The notes under the pieces were generated by a model. It was not told the origin of the DNA. It worked only from the letters and a program-made list of their open reading frames with translations, and ran no database searches. From Rhodocyclaceae bacterium (GTDB lineage Bacteria > Pseudomonadota > Gammaproteobacteria > Burkholderiales > Rhodocyclaceae), in the NCBI GenBank assembly GCA_030681195.1, contig JAUXXJ010000058.1, forward strand, positions 1 to 36,371: 36,371 bases of DNA. The letters run 5' to 3'. Both the position numbers and the translations under genes were made by a program. Position 1 is the first letter of the stretch. Each line of letters begins with the position of its first letter. Shown piece after piece: positions 29,359 through 36,371 of this stretch.

Positions 29359-29724
29359 ATGGCTTTTAAACTAAACACATCCAGTACCTATAAATACCCG
29401 GTTAAATTTGCAATTGTTAGCGAGCATGGCGGCACCATTGACCAGGAGTTTACCGCTATTTTTAAGCGTTTGGACCGTGCTCAAGTGGTCGATTTGCGTA
29501 ACCGCCACCAAGGCGATACAGGTAACAGTATTGATGAGGTATTGGATGCCGACGTTGCCTACATCACCGAGTTTTTAACCGGCTGGGAAGGTGTCGATTT
29601 AAACGGTGCGACTGAATTCAATATCGACAATTTACGACTGTTATTAAAGTCCCTGCCAAAGATCAATATCTTTATTTCCAGCGCCTTTTTTGACAGTGAT
29701 GGAGCCGTTGCAAGAAAAAACTAA
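29359..29724 (+). CDS. Tail assembly chaperone, short form (gpG-like)
   Basis: 121 aa; GGAAC lies 6-8 nt before the ATG. Acidic alpha/beta protein with FKRLDRAQVVDLRNRH, EVLDADVAYITEFLTGW and DNLRLLLKSLPKINIFIS. The last codons are AGA AAA AAC TAA, forming a slippery heptamer. Known: gpG-type proteins coat the tape measure and recruit tube subunits. Confidence 0.85.
   Translation: MAFKLNTSSTYKYPVKFAIVSEHGGTIDQEFTAIFKRLDRAQVVDLRNRHQGDTGNSIDEVLDADVAYITEFLTGWEGVDLNGATEFNIDNLRLLLKSLPKINIFISSAFFDSDGAVARKN
29715..29721 (+). promoter_or_regulatory. Programmed -1 frameshift site A AAA AAC
   Basis: The heptamer AAAAAAC is read in zero frame as AAA AAC immediately before the TAA stop. A -1 slip continues into a frame open from 29721 to 30071. 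It is a canonical X XXY YYZ site and lies exactly where lambda-like phages fuse the two tail chaperone parts. Confidence 0.88.
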
Positions 29725-30071
29725 TCGAGGCCGCCGAGTATTGGGCACAAGGCGGCAAAGATGACGGTAAGGCGATGGCAGATGACGCCGCTATTTTAGG
29801 GTTGATTTTGCCAATATCAGAGCCAGAAAAAGACCCTGATTTTTATGTATTGCCAGAAAACTGGCCCACAGTGCTGGTGTTTTTGGCGTTAGGCACTGCT
29901 TGGCGCATTGATGGTATGAGTGGGGTCTGGCAAGGGCTGGATTATCCATCAGTTAAAACGGTGATGTGGGCACAGGGCGTTAAAAAAGCCGATCGTAAAG
30001 ACGTATTTAACGGCCTGCAAATCATGGAACGCGCGGCAATCGATTTAATCAACAGTAAGCTGAAGAAATGA
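29721..30071 (+). CDS. Tail assembly chaperone extension (gpT-like), -1 frame
   Basis: Read by -1 slippage, this adds 116 residues (LIEAAEYWAQGGKDDGKAMADD ... LINSKLKK) to the gpG-like part, giving about 237 aa. The extension start at LIEAAEYW has no ATG, consistent with frameshifting; a separate start at ATG 29775 with AAGG upstream is possible but would lose the first 18 residues. It ends 1 nt before the tape measure gene. Confidence 0.82.
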   Translation, partial: LIEAAEYWAQGGKDDGKAMADDAAILGLILPISEPEKDPDFYVLPENWPTVLVFLALGTAWRIDGMSGVWQGLDYPSVKTVMWAQGVKKADRKDVFNGLQIMERAAIDLINSKLKK

Positions 30072-30072
30072 T

Positions 30073-33000
30073 ATGAATAAAGAGCTGGGTCTAAAACTTA
30101 TCATTACTGGTGATGGCAAGGTGGCGGTGCAGGCATCTAAAGAGGTGCAAGCCGCGCTGGCCGGGGTTGCTGCTGAGGCACATAAAAGCGGCGCGGCATC
30201 TAAGCAGATGGCGGTGGATATTGAGCGTAACAGCAAAACCGCCAGCGCTAGTGTTGATTCATTGACGGCCAGTTTAAAATCTATGGCGGTGGGTGTAGTC
30301 GGCTTTGCAGCGATTACCGGAACTGCTAAAGGCATCTTGCAAACCAATATCGAGATGGAGCGCTTACGAGCGTCTTTAACATCGACAATTGGCACCATCC
30401 AAGGCGGCCAAGCAGCTTTTCAATCCATCGTTACTTTTGCTAAAAATACCCCGTTTGAAGTTGCCGGGTTAACGCAAACTTATGTGATGCTGCAAAACAT
30501 GGGCTTGCGGCCGACTACGGCAGTGATGGAGGCGCTAACTAATCAGGCGTCAAAGCTAGGCGGATCACAAGAGACGCTGACATCGATTGCGTTGCAGTTG
30601 GGACAAGCCTATTCAAAAGGCAAGTTACAGCAAGAAGACATGGTTATTCTTGCTGAGCGTGGCGTGCCTATCTATCAGCTGTTGTCTGAGGTGACGGGCG
30701 CTAATGCCTCAGAGCTGGCGAAAATGTCAGAGCAGGGCACGATTACCCGCGATGTAATGGATAAGTTGATTGTCAAAATGAACGAAATGGCGACCGGCAG
30801 CAATGCCACTGCCATGGATACATTGGGCGGAAAAATCAGCAATTTATCAGACAGTTGGCATCAGTTTGAAGACACTCTGTTAAATGATAAAAGCGAGGGA
30901 TTGATTAAAAGCATCGTTGCCTCGGCTTCAGGTGCGCTTGATATCCTCAGTCGTAACATGAGCAGCACACTTGATGCGCAAATTGCCCATGCTCAGGCGC
31001 GCATTAAATCATTTAGCAGCTTAGGCGGAGTCGGTCAGTTTGCAGGCGACATGCTGGGTTATGATCCTAATATCGAGAAAAATCGCCTAGATACGCTACT
31101 TGGGCAAAAAAACGGTGAAACCAATGCATTAAAGGCTGGTGAAGCTAAAGCAAAGGCCGCCGACGAAGCTAAGAAAATCACGCAAACTTTGGCAGAATCT
31201 GAGCAATGGTATTCAGATGTTGTTATTAATGAAGAGCAAAAGCGCGAAAAACAACGCGAACAAAGCCGCAAGGCCGCTGAGAGTGCTAGCCATCAGGCTA
31301 CTAAATCAGCAGCATCAAAAGCTGAACAATTAGCCCGGCAAGCTGCTACTGAACTTAAACAGCTTAATGACCGTGCCCAAGCCATGCGCGAAGGCGCCAA
31401 CCCGGATGTTGCCTTTGTTGCCAACATCGAGGAGTACACCAAAGCCTATAATCGCGGGGCTATCTCTATTCAAGACTATGTTTTTTGGCTGACTAAGCTG
31501 GATGATACCCGCAACCAAGCCAAAGGCAGCACGCCCGATACTGGCTGGGCGGATATTACTGCGATACAAGACGAGGTATCGCTGCAGCGTAGCCAAGACG
31601 CGACTAAGGGCGTTGATGATTACGTTAAGTCACTGGACCGCGCTAAAGACAGCGCGTCGGCATTGAGTGATGTGTCGTCTTCTATATTTGATGGTGCCCT
31701 GGGCGGGGTTAATTTAATCGCTGGAGCGTTTAATAACCTGACCAAAAGCATTGCCGACACCACTAAGGAGCTGGAAGCTAACAGCGCGGCGCGCATTGCC
31801 AACGATGCAGAGCCGGAATCTGATAAAAAAAGCGCTAACCGGATAAAAATCGCCAATGAAGAAAAGCGTTTGAACAATGAGCAATTAAAAAGCTCATTGT
31901 CTGGCATTCGGCAAATATCCAGCGCCACCGCTAGCATGTTTAAAGAAAATACCAACGCGCGGCGGGCGTTTAACGTTATCGCGTTGGCAGCCAGTGTCAC
32001 AGAGCGCATGGCCGACATTGCCGGGTTAGGCATTAAGGCGGCCTCGGCAGTTTTAGAGCAAGGCAAGGGCGATCCGTATACCGCTTTTGCGCGGATGGCA
32101 GCGATGGCGGCGATTGTTGGCAGTGTATTGTCTGCTGCCGGTGCGGGTACGTTTCAGTTTGGAGGTAGTTCCGTGCCTAAAGGCCAAGTGCCGACCTCGC
32201 CAGATTCCGGCACCGTGCTGGGCGATCCCGCCGCCAAGTCCGAGTCCATCAGCAAAACATACACGCTTTTGCAAGACATCCATGCCACTGAGTACCGTGA
32301 GTTGCGGGGGATTAATAGTGGCGTAGCGGCGATGAATCAGGGCATTACTGACTCAATTACTAAGCTGTTTCAGGCGGGTGGTTTACAAACACCAAACATC
32401 CCCGGCTTAGGTACAAAAATGAGCGGCATCGGATCGTTTTTAACCTCCATTGACCCCGTTAATAAGATGGGATTGGACCCGATCGGCAAATTCATCCTTA
32501 AAGGTCTTTTCGGTACTACTAAAACATCTATCACCGGTGGCGGCATTTACGCCGGTGGCAACTCCCTCGCCTCTATATTAAATGGTGGCGACATCACGGC
32601 GCAGCAATACACCGAGATAACCAAAACCAAAAAAAGCTGGTTCAGCAAGTCTTCAAAAGTGTCCGAAGTGATGGGGCCCGTAAATGCTGAATTTCAAGAC
32701 TCACTGTCCTTGATCTTTAGAGGCATGGGTACATCAATGCTGGCCATGTCCAGTGAGTTTGGTGATGACATGACCAACTCTATCAATAATTACGTCATCC
32801 CTAAGTTAAAAATAAGCCTGTACGGTCTGTCATCTGAGCAGATGATTAAAACGCTTAACAACGTGCTATCGACCCAGTTGGATACCATGACCAGCGCCAT
32901 CTTCGGCAGCATGATTAAAAAGTACCAAAAGTTAGGCGAAGGCATGTTTGAGACGGCCACCCGCTTGGTTAGCGAAAAGGCAATCGTGCTGGATGCGATC

Positions 33001-33693
33001 GACCTGGTCGGCAGCAGTTTTAAGGGCGATGCGATCGATATGGCAGACGGCTTGGTACAGCTGGCAGGCGGCATCAAAGAGTTTCAAGCCCAGTTTGATG
33101 ACTATTACCGTAAGTTTTACTCAGAGTCTGAGCAGCTGGCCAACACTACGCGCCGCTTGACTGCGAGCCTTGCCGATATGAATATCACGCTACCTGATAG
33201 CCGCAATGCCTACCGCGACCTAGTCAATGCTCAAAAATTGGATACTGAAGCAGGCCGGGAGCGTTACGATCAACTGTTAAAGCTGTCTACCGCCGCTGAT
33301 GTTTATTATGAGAGCATGGAGAAATTGCGCGAAAGCATGAAGCTATTGACGCAAGACAATTTTAAAAGCGCGGTTGATTACAAGCGTTATTTGGGGCTGG
33401 CCAGCCTGTCGGGTATTAAAGCTGCAACCGATCTACTGCCTGCTAATCCCAACACTACATTTATGCCTACTGGTAGCCCAAACCAGCTGTTGCCGGGCAT
33501 TGCCAGTACACCAATGACCACTGCATTTACGACCGTTGCAGAGAGCAATAACGCCGTGGCCAATGAGGTAAAACAATTGCGCATTGAGCAACAAGCGCAA
33601 GCGCTAGCTATTGCACAAAATACCGCTGATATGGCTAAATTATTGAAGCGCTGGGAAGGCGACGGTCTGCCTGCAACGCGGGTTATTGCATGA
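30073..33693 (+). CDS. Tail tape measure protein
   Basis: 1206 aa, by far the longest gene. Residues 10-230 carry the tape measure N-domain, including TNIEMERLRASLTSTIGTIQGGQAAFQSIV and ITRDVMDKLIVKMNEM. A long helical region with Ala-, Lys- and Gln-rich coils (about 370-440 and 560-660) follows, with Ala/Gly-rich hydrophobic stretches (about 680-720). The C-terminal third is globular and beta/helix mixed. At roughly 1.5 angstrom per residue this length predicts a tail near 180 nm, but no measurement is implied. Starts directly after the chaperone stop; ends with ATGA overlap with the next gene. Confidence 0.93.
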   Translation: MNKELGLKLIITGDGKVAVQASKEVQAALAGVAAEAHKSGAASKQMAVDIERNSKTASASVDSLTASLKSMAVGVVGFAAITGTAKGILQTNIEMERLRASLTSTIGTIQGGQAAFQSIVTFAKNTPFEVAGLTQTYVMLQNMGLRPTTAVMEALTNQASKLGGSQETLTSIALQLGQAYSKGKLQQEDMVILAERGVPIYQLLSEVTGANASELAKMSEQGTITRDVMDKLIVKMNEMATGSNATAMDTLGGKISNLSDSWHQFEDTLLNDKSEGLIKSIVASASGALDILSRNMSSTLDAQIAHAQARIKSFSSLGGVGQFAGDMLGYDPNIEKNRLDTLLGQKNGETNALKAGEAKAKAADEAKKITQTLAESEQWYSDVVINEEQKREKQREQSRKAAESASHQATKSAASKAEQLARQAATELKQLNDRAQAMREGANPDVAFVANIEEYTKAYNRGAISIQDYVFWLTKLDDTRNQAKGSTPDTGWADITAIQDEVSLQRSQDATKGVDDYVKSLDRAKDSASALSDVSSSIFDGALGGVNLIAGAFNNLTKSIADTTKELEANSAARIANDAEPESDKKSANRIKIANEEKRLNNEQLKSSLSGIRQISSATASMFKENTNARRAFNVIALAASVTERMADIAGLGIKAASAVLEQGKGDPYTAFARMAAMAAIVGSVLSAAGAGTFQFGGSSVPKGQVPTSPDSGTVLGDPAAKSESISKTYTLLQDIHATEYRELRGINSGVAAMNQGITDSITKLFQAGGLQTPNIPGLGTKMSGIGSFLTSIDPVNKMGLDPIGKFILKGLFGTTKTSITGGGIYAGGNSLASILNGGDITAQQYTEITKTKKSWFSKSSKVSEVMGPVNAEFQDSLSLIFRGMGTSMLAMSSEFGDDMTNSINNYVIPKLKISLYGLSSEQMIKTLNNVLSTQLDTMTSAIFGSMIKKYQKLGEGMFETATRLVSEKAIVLDAIDLVGSSFKGDAIDMADGLVQLAGGIKEFQAQFDDYYRKFYSESEQLANTTRRLTASLADMNITLPDSRNAYRDLVNAQKLDTEAGRERYDQLLKLSTAADVYYESMEKLRESMKLLTQDNFKSAVDYKRYLGLASLSGIKAATDLLPANPNTTFMPTGSPNQLLPGIASTPMTTAFTTVAESNNAVANEVKQLRIEQQAQALAIAQNTADMAKLLKRWEGDGLPATRVIA

Positions 33694-34586
33694 TAATAAT
33701 CCGGCCGTTTGTGGTAGATTCCGATATCGCCCTGGTTAGCTCCAACATCGCCGAAACTGACTATCCTGAGTGGCTGGTGGGCACTACCTACGCGCTGGGC
33801 GTGCGGGCAATCAGACCCAGTAACCACATGATTTATGAGTCGTTATCTGCTGGCAATATCGGCAATACGCCGGAAACCTCGCCTACTGTCTGGCTGCAGG
33901 TGGGTAAAACAAATCGCTGGCGGATGTTTGACGAGTCGGTTACCTCGCAATCAACCGCTGCTGATTCTATTTCTGTGACGGTGCAAGCGGCTGGGCGCAT
34001 CGATTCTATCGGGCTATTTAATGTTTCTGGTAGCTCTGCGCAGGTGATTGTGCATGATACGTTTGGTGTCGAGGTTTACAACAAAACCTATTCGCTGGTT
34101 GATGCTAGAGGCGTTTATGATCTGTATAGCTATTTTTATGAGCCGGTGGTTCGTAAAACCGACCTGGTTGTTTTAGACCTTCCGCAACGCTCTAACCCGC
34201 GCATTACCATCATTATCAATGACCCAGGCGCTACGGCAAAGCTGGGGGTGTTTGTATTGGGGTATCAGCGGGATATTGGCGGGACGCAATATGGGGCCAA
34301 GGTTGGCATTCAGGACCATAGCGTAAAGACTCGGGATGCGTTCGGCAATTACTCAATTTTAGAGCGTGATTTTAATAAAATCGGTAGTTTCCAGGTTGAT
34401 GTTGATAAGCACCTGGTTGACGCAACGTATTCGTTATTGGCGTCATATCGTTCTACAGCTGTTGTTTATATCGGCTCTGATATGTATGGATCAACGGTTA
34501 TTTATGGTTTTTTCAAGGACTTTTCTTGTTTAATTTCATATCCAAAATTTTCAATTTATTCAGTTGACATCGAAGGGTTAACATAA
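33690..34586 (+). CDS. Distal tail protein with carbohydrate-binding-like start
   Basis: 298 aa. Residues 23-75 (ETDYPEWLVGTTYALGVRAI ... GNTPETSPTVWLQVG) resemble the Trp-rich modules found in phage tail and chitin-binding-like proteins. The rest is beta-rich with YSYFYEPVVRKTDLVVLDLP, VFVLGYQRDIGGTQYG and a C-terminal TVIYGFFKDFSC. Follows the tape measure, so likely a distal tail or tail-tip subunit. No lambda J-like protein is present. Confidence 0.65.
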   Translation: MIIIRPFVVDSDIALVSSNIAETDYPEWLVGTTYALGVRAIRPSNHMIYESLSAGNIGNTPETSPTVWLQVGKTNRWRMFDESVTSQSTAADSISVTVQAAGRIDSIGLFNVSGSSAQVIVHDTFGVEVYNKTYSLVDARGVYDLYSYFYEPVVRKTDLVVLDLPQRSNPRITIIINDPGATAKLGVFVLGYQRDIGGTQYGAKVGIQDHSVKTRDAFGNYSILERDFNKIGSFQVDVDKHLVDATYSLLASYRSTAVVYIGSDMYGSTVIYGFFKDFSCLISYPKFSIYSVDIEGLT

Positions 34587-35716
34587 TGGCAATCACACCG
34601 ATTACGGTCGTTAATCACAATCTAACCGATCGAGAGCTGGTTAATGCTGTCGATAATTTCATGGCTGAGTTGCCGACGTTTGCTGAGGAGTTAAACGCTG
34701 CAGCGATGGCGATGAATAACAATTCAACTAATTCAACCAGCGCCTCGGCGCTAACTATTGCTGTGGGGGCGCTGTCTCTGACTGTGCAAACGGCAAAAAG
34801 TTACTTAGTGGGGATGTCGGTTAAGGTCGCTCTTACAGCCGATGCTACAAACTGGATGTATGGCGATGTCACAGCGTATGACCCTATCACCGGCGCTCTG
34901 GCGGTTTATGTTGCCAGCATCCAGGGCAGTGGCTCAGGATCTGCATGGACAGTGTCGCAAAGCTCGCCGGGTGGAGCGTCGATTAACGGCTCTGCAACTC
35001 AGGATTTTGTTGTTCGATCATTAAAGCAGCAATTGGGCGGCACGATCGCAAGCGCTGCGACTATAAATTTAGATGTGACCACTGGCGATACTATCGATGT
35101 GAGTGGTGTAGCAACGGTATCAGCTGTCATATTAACAGCCGGTAATATTAAAATAATTCGACATACGGGGGGGCAAATACTAGTCAATAGCTCAGCCATG
35201 ATTTTGCCGGGGGGGGGCAATATAACCACACAATTTGGGGATTTTTCAGTGTGGTTGGGCGGCGCTGCCCCTGACACCGCCTTTTGTATTGCCTATAACC
35301 GAGCGGGCGGCTATGACGATATAGGTATTATTGTTGCGGATTCAATGCCTGGCACGCGTGCTGGCTATATCGATTGCCCGCCTGCCGTTAGCCTCAGTTT
35401 AGACCCGGCGCTATATCCAGTGCTCTTCGCACGGATTGGGTATACATGGAGCGGCGGCGCGACTTCAGGTAATTTCTCGCCACCTTGGGTGCCTGTTGAT
35501 TATGCGGTGGTCGCTGGTGGGACGGTGGGTAGCAGTACGACTGGTGATGTAAAAACTCATACTCATAGCGGTGTCGTAGGTGGTAGCTCTTACCAGTGGC
35601 AAGGCGTCGGTGCAACACCACAGGCTCCTAATGGCTCTACAGCAATCGGCTATACAGGCAGCACAGCAAATTACCCTGCAGCGCAACGCGTTAAATTTAG
35701 AGTGAGATACAAATGA
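34586..35716 (+). CDS. Tail fibre protein with collar-like C-terminus
   Basis: 376 aa. Residues 50-130 (TSASALTIAVGALSLTVQTAKSYLVGMSVKV ... GSGSGSAWTVSQ) match a beta domain often found in phage fibres. The middle is beta-rich. The C-terminus has LFARIGYTWSGG, a glycine-rich loop with VKTHTHSGVVGG (histidines at the tip) and RVKFRVRYK, like tail-collar/fibre-tip domains that hold metal via histidines. Host recognition is inferred. Overlaps both neighbours. Confidence 0.75.
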   Translation: MAITPITVVNHNLTDRELVNAVDNFMAELPTFAEELNAAAMAMNNNSTNSTSASALTIAVGALSLTVQTAKSYLVGMSVKVALTADATNWMYGDVTAYDPITGALAVYVASIQGSGSGSAWTVSQSSPGGASINGSATQDFVVRSLKQQLGGTIASAATINLDVTTGDTIDVSGVATVSAVILTAGNIKIIRHTGGQILVNSSAMILPGGGNITTQFGDFSVWLGGAAPDTAFCIAYNRAGGYDDIGIIVADSMPGTRAGYIDCPPAVSLSLDPALYPVLFARIGYTWSGGATSGNFSPPWVPVDYAVVAGGTVGSSTTGDVKTHTHSGVVGGSSYQWQGVGATPQAPNGSTAIGYTGSTANYPAAQRVKFRVRYK

Positions 35717-36279
35717 TAAAGCGCGTGTATTTATATGATGATAAAAATCTCTTTACCAATCACTATGATGCCTGTGTCAGCCCAGAGCAGCCGGGGGTTT
35801 ATATCACCCCTGATAATAGCCTGGAGACAGAGCCAAATTTTGTAGCCGGTATGTGGCCTGTGGCAGTCAATGGTGCGTGGGTAAATCAACTGGATCATCG
35901 AGGTATTGTCTGGGAGACCGCGACAGGCAACCAAGTAGAGCATGATCAATTAGGTGCATTGCCTGTTGGATTAATATCTATACCTAAGCCTGATGGTTTT
36001 TATTGCTGGGTTGATGGTGCGTGGGTGTTTGATATATCGGCGTCCAGGGCCGCAATGTCGTGTACGTCCGGCCAGTTTCGCATCGCCCTAACTCAGTTAG
36101 GGTTGAGGGCAATAGTAGAGCAAGCTATTTTGACGGCTAATCAAGATACTAAGGACATGTGGGAATATTTCACAACGTACAGGCGCTTGCATCCTGCTGT
36201 TATCGGTATTGCTACAGCACTGGGTAAAACGGACGTTGAAGTCGACGCGATATTCGAGTTGGCGGTAACCATCAGTTAG
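35713..36279 (+). CDS. Last tail gene, fibre-associated or chaperone-like
   Basis: 188 aa. N-terminal beta part with KRVYLYDDKNLFTNHYDAC and YITPDNSLETEPNF, then repeated W-rich signatures (PVAVNGAWVNQLDHRG, KPDGFYCWVDGAWVFD) as in tail fibre assembly families. The C-terminus is helical (RIALTQLGLRAIVEQAI ... AVIGIATALGKTDVEVDAIFELA), a pattern seen in fibre-tip genes or fibre chaperones. It ends 13 bp before the right-end sites. Confidence 0.7.
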   Translation: MIKRVYLYDDKNLFTNHYDACVSPEQPGVYITPDNSLETEPNFVAGMWPVAVNGAWVNQLDHRGIVWETATGNQVEHDQLGALPVGLISIPKPDGFYCWVDGAWVFDISASRAAMSCTSGQFRIALTQLGLRAIVEQAILTANQDTKDMWEYFTTYRRLHPAVIGIATALGKTDVEVDAIFELAVTIS

Positions 36280-36292
36280 GATTTATTTGCTC

Positions 36293-36356
36293 GATATTTG
36301 GCGTTATTTGTGGATTAATTTAACGCCAAATATCATACAAATTTACGCCAAATATC
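36293..36356. repeat. Right-end transposase binding sites R1-R3
   Basis: GATATTTGGCGT occurs once forward (36293..36304) and twice inverted (36323..36334 and 36345..36356). The two outer inverted copies start 22 bp apart, as adjacent R1-R2 sites do in Mu, and R1 is 13 bp from the ACA end. The inner copy is in the opposite orientation, unlike the left end. Confidence 0.85.
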
Positions 36357-36371
36357 GCGCGGCCTTACACT

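Larger units (their letters stand above)
116..36369. mobile_element. Mu-type transposable prophage, apparently complete
   Basis: Seen: leftward repressor, rightward MuA-like and MuB-like transposition genes, Ner-like and Mor-like regulators, lysis, head and tail genes, all bounded by six copies of GATATTTGGCGT. The outermost copies (129..140 and, inverted, 36345..36356) each lie 13 bp from TGT (116..118) and ACA (36367..36369). Known: transposable phages end in TG...CA with several transposase sites at each end and are about 36-38 kb long. Inferred: the exact borders. The right flank has only 2 bp in the window (ct), so a target duplication cannot be confirmed. The immediate left flank is gtaac. 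Confidence 0.88.

Noticed and set aside
29775..30071. Independent gene from ATG 29775
   Set aside because: The frame is open from the slippery site and the residues before the ATG look like protein, so frameshift fusion is preferred.

Overview
The window holds an essentially complete Mu-type transposable prophage, with about 115 bp of host DNA on the left and only 2 bp on the right. Gene content, moderate GC and several short palindromic repeats suggest a gammaproteobacterial host. A Methylococcales-type methanotroph is my best guess from repeat and gene flavour, but this is inference. Six exact copies of the 12-mer GATATTTGGCGT mark the ends, three on the left (129, 223, 264) and three on the right (36293, 36323, 36345). 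The outermost copy on each side lies exactly 13 bp inside a TGT...ACA terminus, so I place the element at 116..36369 (36,254 bp).

Layout. (1) 317-2136: leftward XRE-type repressor and a small downstream gene, an intergenic control region with five copies of GTGCGAAA, a rightward early promoter, a Ner-like regulator, a small antisense gene and a small helical protein. (2) 2160-5713: DDE transposase (MuA type) with a well-formed second ORF embedded in another frame, AAA+ target protein (MuB type) and a small downstream protein. (3) 5710-11555: tightly overlapping early/middle genes including an HTH protein, a DUF3164 protein, a DUF2786 protein, a GemA/gp16-type protein, zinc-finger proteins, an HU-like protein and a small protein ending in an SSB-like acidic tip. 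(4) 11640-12757: an accessory cassette (lipoprotein plus two unknown proteins) closed by a strong terminator. (5) 12844-14299: a separately promoted accessory operon with an 18-bp perfect palindrome at its promoter, an unknown 76-aa protein, a protein that I recognise as an AcrVA2 (anti-Cas12a) homologue and a small RHH-like protein. (6) 14371-16676: Mor-like activator and lysis genes (GH24 lysozyme, membrane proteins, 3TM-type holin, DksA/TraR-type zinc finger). (7) 16667-25385: DUF2730, winged helix, DUF3486 (likely small terminase), large terminase, DUF4055-like portal, Mu F-like head protein, scaffold, P22-like coat and connector proteins. (8) 25385-36279: SGNH-hydrolase virion protein, tail terminator, tail tube, a tail chaperone pair joined by a canonical A AAA AAC -1 frameshift site, tape measure and three distal tail or fibre genes.

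The prophage looks intact. It uses Mu-like replicative transposition and regulation but has a P22-like coat and a siphovirus-like tail module rather than the Mu contractile tail. The observations most worth follow-up are the overprinted ORF inside the transposase, the AcrVA2-like operon with its own operator and a possible frameshift at its 5' end, the SSB-tip protein, the SGNH hydrolase placed between head and tail genes, and repeated invasion of the phage by REP-like palindromes.
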